Of a stretch of 64,000 nucleotides of DNA, positions 49,802-57,502 are shown piece by piece. The stretch's first letter is position 1. Every line of letters begins with the position of its first letter. Source of the stretch: Bacillus sp. ISL-18 (GTDB lineage Bacteria; Bacillota; Bacilli; Bacillales; Cytobacillaceae); assembly GCF_018613415.1 (NCBI RefSeq), contig NZ_JAGGQG010000010.1, positions 595,573-659,572 on the forward strand, given 5' to 3'. The notes under the pieces are model-generated. The model was not told where the DNA came from and made no database searches. It saw only the letters and a list, made by a program, of their open reading frames with translations. Both the position numbers and the translations under genes were made by a program.

Positions 49802-50413
49802 CTATTTTAAAAGCCGCTGGAGGGCTTTTTTAATATATTGATCGGTCGAAAGCTGTTCTTTTTGTAATTCAGACGATATTTTTTTAATTTCTTTATCGGA
49901 ATAGCCAAGAGCTTTCAAGGCGAGGACAGCTTCTTCAAAAGCTGCATTGGCCGCTTGCTGTGGAAGTGGGAATTGATCAGCATTGAATAGGTTAGGAAAG
50001 TAATCCGGTACAATATCTAGTAATTTTCCTTTTAAATCAAGGATCATTTGCCGGGCAGTTTTTTTACCAACGCCAGGGAATTTAACAAGAAAGCTTTCAT
50101 CTTCATTTTCAATGGCATTTACCACTTGCTGGACTTCGCCTGAAGCCAAAATGGCCAGTGCCCCCTTAGGACCAATCCCCGAAACGTTTAATAGTTTGGT
50201 AAAAAGTCTTTTTTCTTCTCTTGTTTCAAATCCGTAAAGGGCGATTACATCTTCGCGGACATAATGATAGGTATATACTGTTACCATTGTTTCCATTTTA
50301 CCAGCGAAAATAAACGGATTCGGTGTGGAGATTTGATAGCCAATCCCATTATTTTCAATGACAATGTATTCCGGTCCGACAAATTCTACCATCCCTTTGA
50401 TAAATTCATACAC
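49802..50413 (-). CDS. ruvA: Holliday junction branch migration protein RuvA
   Basis: 203 residues: OB-fold (about 1-62, [20 protein letters not shown]), two helix-hairpin-helix motifs ([16 protein letters not shown] and [17 protein letters not shown]), and domain III (about 150-203) that contacts RuvB. GTG start with GGGGAG 9 nt upstream. First gene of the ruvAB-queA-tgt-yajC operon. No ruvC is expected in Firmicutes; RecU does that job. Confidence 0.96.
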   Translation of the reverse strand: MYEFIKGMVEFVGPEYIVIENNGIGYQISTPNPFIFAGKMETMVTVYTYHYVREDVIALYGFETREEKRLFTKLLNVSGIGPKGALAILASGEVQQVVNAIENEDESFLVKFPGVGKKTARQMILDLKGKLLDIVPDYFPNLFNADQFPLPQQAANAAFEEAVLALKALGYSDKEIKKISSELQKEQLSTDQYIKKALQRLLK

Positions 50414-50593
50414 ACGTTTTCTCTCCCCAAATAAACCTAAAAGTTTTTTCTCTTGAAAAATAAGCTGTCTTTCATTTTAACATAAGTCCAGGCGGTTATT
50501 GAAGAAATTCGTATCCTATCAAAAAGTCTAATAATTCAGTTCCCTTGGACCTTCTTCTAAAATTGGATACAAATGAGAGATCGATCTACACAT

Positions 50594-50626
50594 AAAAAAA
50601 CAGGCTGATTGGAGTCAATCAGTCTG
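50594..50626 (-). terminator. Intrinsic terminator of bofC
   Basis: CAG-CTGATTG pairs with CAATCAG-CTG around a 4-nt loop, followed by T7 on the minus strand, about 15 nt past the bofC stop. Confidence 0.85.
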
Positions 50627-50640
50627 AGTTAATAAAAGGT

Positions 50641-51189
50641 TTACTGTTTTTTTACAGAATACGGTTCGAATGTTTCTAGGACTTCCACATAATGGTCCTT
50701 CGATTTAATTGGGATGCCTTGAATTAATTCCTCTTGTTTCTTGCTTTCAAGTTTCTTGATATCTATTTGAAAGAATGATTGGATAATGTGTGATTGTCCC
50801 GGCCGGCCATTAAAAATGGTCAAAACACCATCATCTGTGACACCAAAAAAACCATTTGCTTTTAATAATGGCGAGATATCGTCAACTTGTTTGCGGAATA
50901 CATAGGTTGACTCGTTGATGTCGGTAAGCTGCCATTGGTCATATTTAGCCCAGAAATTCTCCATTTTCCAACATGTCTCGTGCACCAATTCCTGACTTAT
51001 TTCCCCGTCAAGATAGACTCTTTCTAAGATAACCGTTAAGTTCAGGGGCTCTGTCTTCGGTATTTGGTTATCTTGTGGGGCAGCCGAGCCTGTTGGGATT
51101 AGCCCAGGAACTCTACCAATCAACATGAAGAGAATAACAGCAAATACGGCTAATGTGTACCGGTACATTGCTATCCAAATGACCCTCAT
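50641..51189 (-). CDS. bofC: Forespore regulator BofC
   Basis: 182 residues. N-terminal membrane/signal segment (about 9-27), small extracytoplasmic beta domain (LNLTVILERVYLDGEISQE), and C-terminal helical part ending EPYSVKKQ. In B. subtilis BofC sits in the intermembrane space of the forespore and restrains the SpoIVB protease, which signals pro-sigma-K processing. ATG at 51189 with GAGGTG 6 nt upstream. Location next to ruvA and safA is typical. Confidence 0.92.
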   Translation of the reverse strand: MRVIWIAMYRYTLAVFAVILFMLIGRVPGLIPTGSAAPQDNQIPKTEPLNLTVILERVYLDGEISQELVHETCWKMENFWAKYDQWQLTDINESTYVFRKQVDDISPLLKANGFFGVTDDGVLTIFNGRPGQSHIIQSFFQIDIKKLESKKQEELIQGIPIKSKDHYVEVLETFEPYSVKKQ

Positions 51190-51313
51190 GTCACTCACCT
51201 CTTAATCTTAATAATTGAACATAGTTTACAGTACTAGTTTAGCCTTTATTTCCCTTTTTATCCGACAAAATAATAGCGGCTTATTTATAAATAAAACTGT
51301 GTTAATCGTGAAT

Positions 51314-51445
51314 GTTGATTTCCGCTCCAGGCGGCTTCGCTTTCCGCGGGCGTGCCGGGGAGCCTCCTCGGCGCACTTGCGCCTGTGGGGTCTCCCCTGC
51401 CCCGTACTCCCGCAGGAGTCTTCGCCGCCTTCCGCTCCAATCAAC
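51314..51445. repeat. GC-rich dispersed element, 132 bp, between bofC and the CoxA-like gene
   Basis: Left end GTTGATTTCCGCTCCAGGCGG and right end GCCTTCCGCTCCAATCAAC share TTCCGCTCC and have GTTGATT/AATCAAC as outer inverted arms. The centre is GC-rich, with complementary pieces such as GAGGAGGCTCC-like and CCGCAGGAG-like runs. Base composition is far above the neighbours. It codes for nothing convincing. It forms most of the 338-base gap between bofC and the lipoprotein gene. Confidence 0.8.
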
Positions 51446-51480
51446 ATGCTTAAATTCAACAATCCCTTTAACACAGCCAT

Positions 51481-51516
51481 AAATAAAGAGGCAAGCTCGA
51501 AAGCTTTGCCTCTTGT
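51481..51516 (-). terminator. Intrinsic terminator of the CoxA-like lipoprotein gene
   Basis: AAGAGGCAA and TTGCCTCTT pair, with inner AGC/GCT around TCGA; TATTTAT follows on the minus strand. Confidence 0.8.
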
Positions 51517-51527
51517 TTTGGAGTGGG

Positions 51528-52214
51528 TTAGCTGCCGCCCTTATTCCGCTGGGAATCGTTATGAATATTACGGTCCCGGCCCATTGTGCCCTCGTCCGTA
51601 ATAACCTGGACGGTTTTTCCTTTTGCATAGGGCTGAACCACTTTCTGAATGGCTCGTTTGGTTTCAGCTGCCCGATCATTGTCATGTAATGAAACGGATA
51701 CAATGACCGTATTTCCATATGCGACAGACCTTACATTTCTAACATTATCGATATTTTCCACTTTGTTTCTTATTTTTGCTGTAAAACGATCTTGGAACTC
51801 CGGATTCGTGACCACTCCATAATTACCGTTCTTAGCACTCAAGTGACCGTGATAGTTTAAATCACTTGTACTAAAACGGTTATCTCGCTGAAAGAAGTTT
51901 CGGTCTGTTTTGGCCCTAGGGACTGTTGGATTTGGGGGATTCCCGTTTTCGTCTCTAGTTTGCATCTGCCTGCTGTTTTTTTCATTAATGTCTTGATCTT
52001 CCACGCCAAGGTTATGGTCCATAATTTCTGTCAAGGCACCATCATTATCCCTTAACATTCCATAATCATTATTGGCGTGGTTTTCATTCGAATAATAACC
52101 AATCGGCCGAGCTACGTTATTTCCAGTACCCGCACGATTATTATCATTTGTACATCCTGTAACACCTATTAATAAAGAGAAGGAAAGAGGAATCATCCAC
52201 TGTCTTTTGTTCAA
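51528..52214 (-). CDS. YhcN/YlaJ-family sporulation lipoprotein (CoxA-like)
   Basis: 228 residues. Lipoprotein signal ending LLIGVTGC, so the mature N terminus is about Cys21. A long Asn/Asp-rich region follows (about 22-115), then the YhcN/YlaJ domain (about 125-215, NVRSVAYGNTVIVSVSLHD). In B. subtilis the cortex protein CoxA (YrbB) of this family sits next to safA, which is the reason for the suggested identity. TTG start at 52214 with AGGGGG 8 nt upstream. Probably made in the mother cell or forespore. Confidence 0.85.
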   Translation of the reverse strand: MNKRQWMIPLSFSLLIGVTGCTNDNNRAGTGNNVARPIGYYSNENHANNDYGMLRDNDGALTEIMDHNLGVEDQDINEKNSRQMQTRDENGNPPNPTVPRAKTDRNFFQRDNRFSTSDLNYHGHLSAKNGNYGVVTNPEFQDRFTAKIRNKVENIDNVRNVRSVAYGNTVIVSVSLHDNDRAAETKRAIQKVVQPYAKGKTVQVITDEGTMGRDRNIHNDSQRNKGGS

Positions 52215-52301
52215 GCGATAAACCCCCTAGAGTACATTCTGAGCATAGAATTCTGCTCATTTATAGGGTGTTATCTTCTGTTGTAAATCATTCTGATAAA
52301 A

Positions 52302-53291
52302 TCATTTCACTTTTTCCTGTAATTGGCTGATAAATTTTTTTCTTAAGTGAAATTGATCAACAGTTAAATCCATCACCATCCTTATTTTTTCTTGGTCATT
52401 ATAGGCTTTTTCGCGAATCAGCCGGTTCCATTCTCGAAAAATATCTGCTGGGAAGGCTAAAGCATACAAAAAAGCTTTTTCATCTAAATATTTTCCTATT
52501 GGCTTTAAACTTTCCAGTTTTCCCAATGACCAATCTAGATTGGGAAGAATTCGATTGGCATATTGTAAATAATCATATGACGGCGGACCGATACTAATTA
52601 AGTCAAAATCAATTAAATTTAACTGTCCCTTCCTGTCACGGAGGAAATTGTGATGGGCTACATCACCATGGAGAATCACAACCGGCTCTCTTTGAAAAAA
52701 GCGGCGGTGTTTCATCATCCCGGCCAATGACCAATTGGCCCATACGATTAGTTCAGAAATCATGTAATCATCTAAAAAGTATTTTATAAAAGGAAGATTG
52801 CCTGAAAAAACTCGGAGCCTTTCTGTCCATTTTGCAATTAAATCACTTCTCGAAAGCAAAGTTCGGTAACGGCTTTCAACTGAAGCAGTGGTTTGGTGAA
52901 ATTGTTTCAGCAGATCAAGACCTTCTTGACGATTTCGCTGTGTTGAATAAGAAAAGGGTGTGTTATGTGGAGGAATGTATTCGATACAGCCATAATAGGT
53001 TCCCTCAAAAAAGAGCTGTTCTTTGATCGGACCTGATAAGTATTGGTATGTTTTCAAAAATCCTTCTTTTTTTAAGGTTGCGGTAAAGGCTTCTTGAAGT
53101 TTTAATCTGTTATTGGAATGATATCCCTTTAAAATATAGGTATTATTATCAGTTTTTAATAAAAAGACAGATTTTCGGACCATCACCAGCCGAACAATTT
53201 TCTCATAAAATTGTGATTGAAAATAAGAGAGGAGACGATTCAAGTAATCATCGTCTCCCTTTTGTTTACCAGGTTTATTAATTGCTCTCAT
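52302..53291 (-). CDS. CotS-family spore coat protein / aminoglycoside-phosphotransferase-like kinase
   Basis: About 329 residues, kinase-like fold of the CotS/YutH/APH family. The catalytic loop is VILHGDVAHHNFLRD and the metal-binding Asp lies in LIDFDLISIGPPS, both intact. It overlaps the 3' end of safA by 14 nt if it starts at ATG 53291. A frame to 53342 lies deeper inside safA. Just inside its 5' end is a terminator-like hairpin (53231-53258), so a later start is possible. CotS family members are spore-coat components; the link to safA supports a coat or cortex role. Substrate unknown. Confidence 0.82.
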   Translation of the reverse strand: MRAINKPGKQKGDDDYLNRLLSYFQSQFYEKIVRLVMVRKSVFLLKTDNNTYILKGYHSNNRLKLQEAFTATLKKEGFLKTYQYLSGPIKEQLFFEGTYYGCIEYIPPHNTPFSYSTQRNRQEGLDLLKQFHQTTASVESRYRTLLSRSDLIAKWTERLRVFSGNLPFIKYFLDDYMISELIVWANWSLAGMMKHRRFFQREPVVILHGDVAHHNFLRDRKGQLNLIDFDLISIGPPSYDYLQYANRILPNLDWSLGKLESLKPIGKYLDEKAFLYALAFPADIFREWNRLIREKAYNDQEKIRMVMDLTVDQFHLRKKFISQLQEKVK

Positions 53292-55236
53292 CACGGTAAC
53301 CTGGCATACCGTAAGGATTTGTTCCAGCTGGACCCACACCATATGGATTCATATAAGGCGGGTGAGCAACATTCATTGGCCCTGTATACGGGGCACTGTA
53401 TATTGGCGGTGTTGGCGGTACAAAGCTGGTTGGTGGCGGGCTTGTTGGAACCATTCCAGCAGGCTGCATTCCGCCGCCGCCACCACAGCCACAGTCATTT
53501 AGAGCTCCGGTTCCTACTGGCAGCCCTTGTGCTGGAGCTGTCGGCATAAACGGCATTTGCCCTGCTGCTCCATGTGTATGAAGATCGGATGATTCAAAGT
53601 CATGCATACCCATTACTTGTGGTCCAGGTCCGCCCATTTGCGGATATCCGTATGGTGCTGTGCCCATTCCGTAAGGATTAACCATTCCAGGGTTCCCAAA
53701 CATGGTGCCAGGTCCTCCTGGAGAGGCTTGAGACATCCCTCCTTGATATTGAGCTGGATAACCTTGTGCCCCTGTCATTGGGTCGACTGTTCCTCCAGGC
53801 ATTCCCTCATAGCCCATTGGCATCTGACCATATCCGGCAGGCATTCCTCCGTAACCCATTGGGGTTTGACCAAATCCAGCTGGCATTCCTCCGTAGCCCA
53901 TTGGATTTTGTCCGCATCCGGCTGGGACCTCTCCATAACCCATTGGATTTTGTCCGTATCCGGCTGGGACCTCTCCGTAACCCATTGGATTTTGTCCGTA
54001 TCCGGTCGGGGCCTCTCCGTAACCCATTGGATTTTGTCCGTATCCGGCTGGGACCTCTCCGTAACCCATTGGATTTTGTCCGTATCCGGCTTGCATTGGT
54101 GCTGCTCCTGCCGGCATTCCACCATATTCAGACGGCATTTGAGTTGGTACAGGTGCTCCTCCAAAGCCCATTTGGGTTGATCCAGCTGGTACCCCTCCAT
54201 AGCCCATCGGTGCCGTTCCAGATTGGAACCCTCCATAGCCCATTGGGGATTGACCATATGCTGCAGGGTCCATCATTGGTGTTTGGGTTCCCATTACTGC
54301 TCCAGGGTTATAGGCCGGATTTACACCAGGCATTTGCGGCATGAAGGATGATGACTCATCATGGAAAAATTGCCCCGGCATAACGGACGTACCAGCCATA
54401 GCTGGATTAAATCCAGGTGTCCCGTGAACCATGCCTGGATGTGGCAAATACCCTGCCCCTTGGACTTCCGGATAAGGCATAACAGGCGGCATCATCGGCA
54501 TACCTCCAAATGGAGGGCAGAAACCAGGTCCCGGCATTACAGGCGTAATTGGCACACAATAGTCTTGCGGCGGCGGTATTTCAACCGGCATTTCTTTCGC
54601 AGGTGCCGGAGGCGGAATTGGAATTTCCTTTTTTATTTCTTCTTTGACCTCTGGAAGTATGTTGGCAGGTTTAGGAGGAAGCTGTGGTGGAACGGTCATG
54701 TTGGTCATGTTGCTCGTATAATAATTGTTTATATCAATTTCTGGGATGATTTGCAGGGGCATTTTTGGAGTGAAAGGTGCTTTAGGTGCTTCTTTTATTA
54801 TTGGCTGTTCTTTTACAATTGGTTTCTCTTTTACAATCGGTTGTTCCTTTACAATCGGTTTCTCTTTTACAATCGGTTGTTCCTTCACAATTGGTTTTTC
54901 TTTAACAATCGGCTGTTCCTTCACAATCGGTTTTTCTTTTACGATTGGGGCTTCTTTGATTGGCAGTGGAACGGGCTTCTCTTTGGCAAACGGATGCTCA
55001 GCAATCGGCATTTCTTTCTTTGTTCCTAAATTGATTGTTTTTTCCGGTTTCGTTCCCATCGGCGCTTCTTTTTTTATGGATCCACCTGTGGTTGGAACTT
55101 TTATTTTCATACCGGGCATAATCATATCAGGGTTGCTGAGCTGTGAATTCATCTTTTTCAGCTCTTCAAAATTCACGCCGTACTTCTTGGCGATCTTCCA
55201 AAGAGTATCCCCTTTCTGTACGATATGGATCTTCAC
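53278..55236 (-). CDS. safA: SafA-like spore coat morphogenetic protein with LysM and tandem repeats
   Basis: 652 residues, much longer than the 387 I recall for B. subtilis SafA. N-terminal LysM domain (about 2-47, KIHIVQKGDTLWKIAKKYG) that anchors to cortex peptidoglycan. Next is a strongly repeated IVKEKP/IVKEQP block (6-residue unit, about 95-155). Then a Pro/Met/Gly-rich body with seven 14-residue units of the type AGYGQNPMGYGEVP (nucleotides 53797-54090) and a YxxxMG-rich C terminus. I chose GTG at 55236 with AGGAGG 9 nt upstream. SafA guides inner-coat assembly. The repeats may be crosslinked or phase-separating, which is inference. Confidence 0.9.
   Translation of the reverse strand: MKIHIVQKGDTLWKIAKKYGVNFEELKKMNSQLSNPDMIMPGMKIKVPTTGGSIKKEAPMGTKPEKTINLGTKKEMPIAEHPFAKEKPVPLPIKEAPIVKEKPIVKEQPIVKEKPIVKEQPIVKEKPIVKEQPIVKEKPIVKEQPIIKEAPKAPFTPKMPLQIIPEIDINNYYTSNMTNMTVPPQLPPKPANILPEVKEEIKKEIPIPPPAPAKEMPVEIPPPQDYCVPITPVMPGPGFCPPFGGMPMMPPVMPYPEVQGAGYLPHPGMVHGTPGFNPAMAGTSVMPGQFFHDESSSFMPQMPGVNPAYNPGAVMGTQTPMMDPAAYGQSPMGYGGFQSGTAPMGYGGVPAGSTQMGFGGAPVPTQMPSEYGGMPAGAAPMQAGYGQNPMGYGEVPAGYGQNPMGYGEAPTGYGQNPMGYGEVPAGYGQNPMGYGEVPAGCGQNPMGYGGMPAGFGQTPMGYGGMPAGYGQMPMGYEGMPGGTVDPMTGAQGYPAQYQGGMSQASPGGPGTMFGNPGMVNPYGMGTAPYGYPQMGGPGPQVMGMHDFESSDLHTHGAAGQMPFMPTAPAQGLPVGTGALNDCGCGGGGGMQPAGMVPTSPPPTSFVPPTPPIYSAPYTGPMNVAHPPYMNPYGVGPAGTNPYGMPGYRDESN
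53797..54090 (-). repeat. Seven tandem 42-bp units inside safA
   Basis: Units of 42 bp encoding GYGQNPMGYG-type 14-residue repeats; the first four are nearly identical at the DNA level and the last three have diverged (GCGQN, GFGQT, GYGQM). A region likely to vary in copy number between strains. Confidence 0.9.
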
Positions 55237-55268
55237 TCTGATTTCCCTCCTATGGCATAAGTCCATAT

Positions 55269-55276
55269 AGTGTATG
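55269..55276 (-). promoter_or_regulatory. Candidate sporulation promoter -10 of safA
   Basis: CATACACT on the minus strand fits the sigma-E -10 pattern (CATACAnT) and also the sigma-K pattern (CATAnnnTA). It lies about 33 nt before the safA start codon. A clear -35 could not be assigned. B. subtilis safA is transcribed by sigma-E and sigma-K, so the site is plausible. Confidence 0.5.
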
Positions 55277-55382
55277 TGAAGATGGGCAAAGTGCTAACAT
55301 TCTTCAAAAAAATCTATGCTTCCTTTTGTAAAATTATGAATAAGTCCCCAAAGATACGGCGAGATTCGTAAAATGAAATATT

Positions 55383-55475
55383 CGCCGATAAATTGGTTAA
55401 AACCGCCGATATGTTGAAGATTTCCGCCGATATATTAGTTAAAACCGCCGATAAGTTAAAAAAAACCGCCGATAT
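55383..55475. repeat. Five-unit array with a 21-bp period upstream of safA
   Basis: CGCCGATA-type cores begin at 55383, 55404, 55425, 55446 and 55467, exactly 21 bp apart. Between the cores is AT-rich DNA of the type TRTTRGTTAAAA. The array lies in the 318-base gap between nadA and safA. No gene. Confidence 0.85.
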
Positions 55476-55510
55476 ATCATCCAATTTTAAAAATTACCTT
55501 TTCAAAGATA

Positions 55511-55548
55511 AAAAAAAAGATGCAATTAGTTAAATTACATCTTTTTTT
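55511..55548 (-). terminator. Intrinsic terminator of the nadBCA operon
   Basis: AAAGATGTAATT pairs (one G-U) with AATTGCATCTTT around TAACT, then T-rich sequence on the minus strand, just past the nadA stop. Confidence 0.85.
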
Positions 55549-55554
55549 CGCTTA

Positions 55555-56652
55555 TTATGAATTTTTCAACATCCGATCTAGAGCTAATTTTGCTTTTTCT
55601 GCTATTTCTGGACTAACTTTGATGATATTGTTTGGTTGATCGAGTGTATCCAGGCTCCACACTAGGTGCGGCAAGTCAATTCGATTCATGGTCATGCAAG
55701 GACACATATGCGGATTTAATGAGATAATCTGTTTATCCGGATGATCGTTGATTATCCGGTTTACGAGATTCATCTCGGTCCCGATTGCCCATGCGGAACC
55801 AGGCTCTGCCTTTTCGATCGCATTAATAATATAACTGGTGGACCCCGCCATATCCGCTAATTCAACCACTTCTCGGCGGCATTCCGGATGAACGATAATT
55901 TTCATATCAGGATATTGAGCACGTGTATCGGCGACGTTTTGAACAGTAAAATTTTCATGAACTGAGCAATGCCCTTTCCAGAGAATCACTTTTATTTGTG
56001 ATACATCGCCCTCATATTCAAGCGCATTTGTGATTGGATTCCAGATCGCCATCTCATCTAAGCCAATCCCTAAATCTGCTGCCGTATTCCGGCCTAGGTG
56101 CTGGTCAGGCAAAAATAAAATCCGTTCTTTAATTCCTAATGCCCATTTTACCATCGTTTCGGCATTGGAGGAGGTAACGGTTGCACCGCCATTTTCACCC
56201 ACGAATGCTTTAATCGCTGCGGTTGAATTGATATAGGTTAACGGCAGTATCGTATCTCCAAACAGTTCCTGGAGTTTTTCCCAGGCTCGTTCTGTTTGCT
56301 CGATATCCGCCATGTCAGCCATTGAGCAGCCGGCGCGCATATCAGGTAGAAATACTTTTTGATTGTCACTGGTTAATATATCGGCCGTCTCGGCCATAAA
56401 ATGGACACCGCAAAATACGATATACTCCGCTTCCTTGTTATCCGCCGATAATTGCGCTAATTTTAACGAATCACCGGTTGCATCGGCAAACTGAATCACT
56501 TCGTCTTTTTGATAATGATGGCCTGGAATAAATAAGCGTGAGCCAAGCTGTTTTTTTACCTCAATTACACGTTTTTCAAGTTCTTCCCGTGTCATTTGCT
56601 TGTATTTTTCCGGGATCATGACATTTTTTTGTAAAGTTTCTAAGAAGCTCAT
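55555..56652 (-). CDS. nadA: Quinolinate synthase (4Fe-4S)
   Basis: 365 residues. Condenses iminoaspartate with dihydroxyacetone phosphate to quinolinate. Candidate cluster cysteines by position: C109 in [10 protein letters not shown]229 in KGHCSVHEN and C319 in [10 protein letters not shown], matching the Cys110, Cys230 and Cys320 pattern of B. subtilis Nad[14 protein letters not shown] near 45 is typical. I chose ATG at 56652 with AAGGAG 9 nt upstream. Last gene of nadB-nadC-nadA; the divergent nifS probably builds its cluster. Confidence 0.95.
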   Translation of the reverse strand: MSFLETLQKNVMIPEKYKQMTREELEKRVIEVKKQLGSRLFIPGHHYQKDEVIQFADATGDSLKLAQLSADNKEAEYIVFCGVHFMAETADILTSDNQKVFLPDMRAGCSMADMADIEQTERAWEKLQELFGDTILPLTYINSTAAIKAFVGENGGATVTSSNAETMVKWALGIKERILFLPDQHLGRNTAADLGIGLDEMAIWNPITNALEYEGDVSQIKVILWKGHCSVHENFTVQNVADTRAQYPDMKIIVHPECRREVVELADMAGSTSYIINAIEKAEPGSAWAIGTEMNLVNRIINDHPDKQIISLNPHMCPCMTMNRIDLPHLVWSLDTLDQPNNIIKVSPEIAEKAKLALDRMLKNS

Positions 56653-56653
56653 T

Positions 56654-57502
56654 CTACTCATCTCCTTTATTCCATAACACTTTTACACTTATATCAAGGG
56701 CTTTATAGGAATGAGTCAGTAGCCCTAGGGAAATATAATCGACCCCTGTGTCACGATAGTCCGCGATGTTAGATAATTGGATGCCGCCGGAAGCCTCGGT
56801 AATGATACCAGCCGGGACGAGTTTGATAAACTCCTTAATTTCATCAGGTGTTCGGTTATCAAACATGATCACATCCGCACCAGCATCGACTGCTTCTAGC
56901 ACTTGCTCTTCTGTTTCTACCTCGACCTCAACTTTTACCATATGGCCTGCTTTTTCCCGGACAGCCTCTACTGCCTTTGAGATCGAGCCAGCAAAGGAAA
57001 TATGGTTATCCTTAATCATGACCGCATCATATAAACCAAAACGATGATTAAAGCCACCACCGCAGCGGACTGCATATTTTTCAAGCATTCTTAGACCCGG
57101 AGTCGTCTTTCGTGTATCACATACTCTTGTATGACCACTGTCGAGAGTCTGAACTGTCTTTTGTGTCAAGGTGGCGATCCCACTCATTCGTTGAACCAGA
57201 TTAAGGACCACTCGTTCTCCTTTTAGTAAATCAGCAATTTTTCCAGAGACGTGAGCAAGTTCCTGTCCCTTCTTGATTGCTTGGCCATCCTTCACAAATA
57301 GCTCGATGCCAATCTCTTGATTTAATAGCTGAAAACCGGTCTTGATAATTTCCTCTCCACAAAAGACACCCTCATCCTTTGAAAGAAAAACAATTTTCCC
57401 TGTTGTATCATCCGTAAAAATGAGATCGGTAGTTAAATCCTGTTCCCCAATATCTTCGATAAAAAAATCCTCAAGTTGCGAGCGCAGTTTTAGTGAATTC
57501 AT
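56654..57502 (-). CDS. nadC: Nicotinate-nucleotide pyrophosphorylase (carboxylating)
   Basis: 282 residues. Converts quinolinate and PRPP to nicotinate mononucleotide. Conserved [40 protein letters not shown] and MIKDNHI segments. ATG at 57502 with GGAG 7 nt upstream; this overlaps the end of nadB by 32 nt, a long overlap but supported by the family N terminus. Ends 1 nt before nadA begins, so translation is coupled. Confidence 0.95.
   Translation of the reverse strand: MNSLKLRSQLEDFFIEDIGEQDLTTDLIFTDDTTGKIVFLSKDEGVFCGEEIIKTGFQLLNQEIGIELFVKDGQAIKKGQELAHVSGKIADLLKGERVVLNLVQRMSGIATLTQKTVQTLDSGHTRVCDTRKTTPGLRMLEKYAVRCGGGFNHRFGLYDAVMIKDNHISFAGSISKAVEAVREKAGHMVKVEVEVETEEQVLEAVDAGADVIMFDNRTPDEIKEFIKLVPAGIITEASGGIQLSNIADYRDTGVDYISLGLLTHSYKALDISVKVLWNKGDE

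Noticed and set aside
51302-51718. Open frame of 138 codons spanning the GC-rich element and the CoxA-like gene
   Set aside because: Partly antiparallel frame shift of a clear gene plus the repeat; GC-rich repeats have few stops.
54725-55270. Long open frame antisense to safA (181 codons), with others at 53602-54180, 53766-54344 and 54361-55029
   Set aside because: They mirror the repeated safA sequence; repeats keep several frames open. The products are repetitive with no start signal.
55383-55475. CRISPR-like array
   Set aside because: Cores are only about 8-10 bp, the period is 21 bp, linkers are similar to one another, and no cas genes are near.
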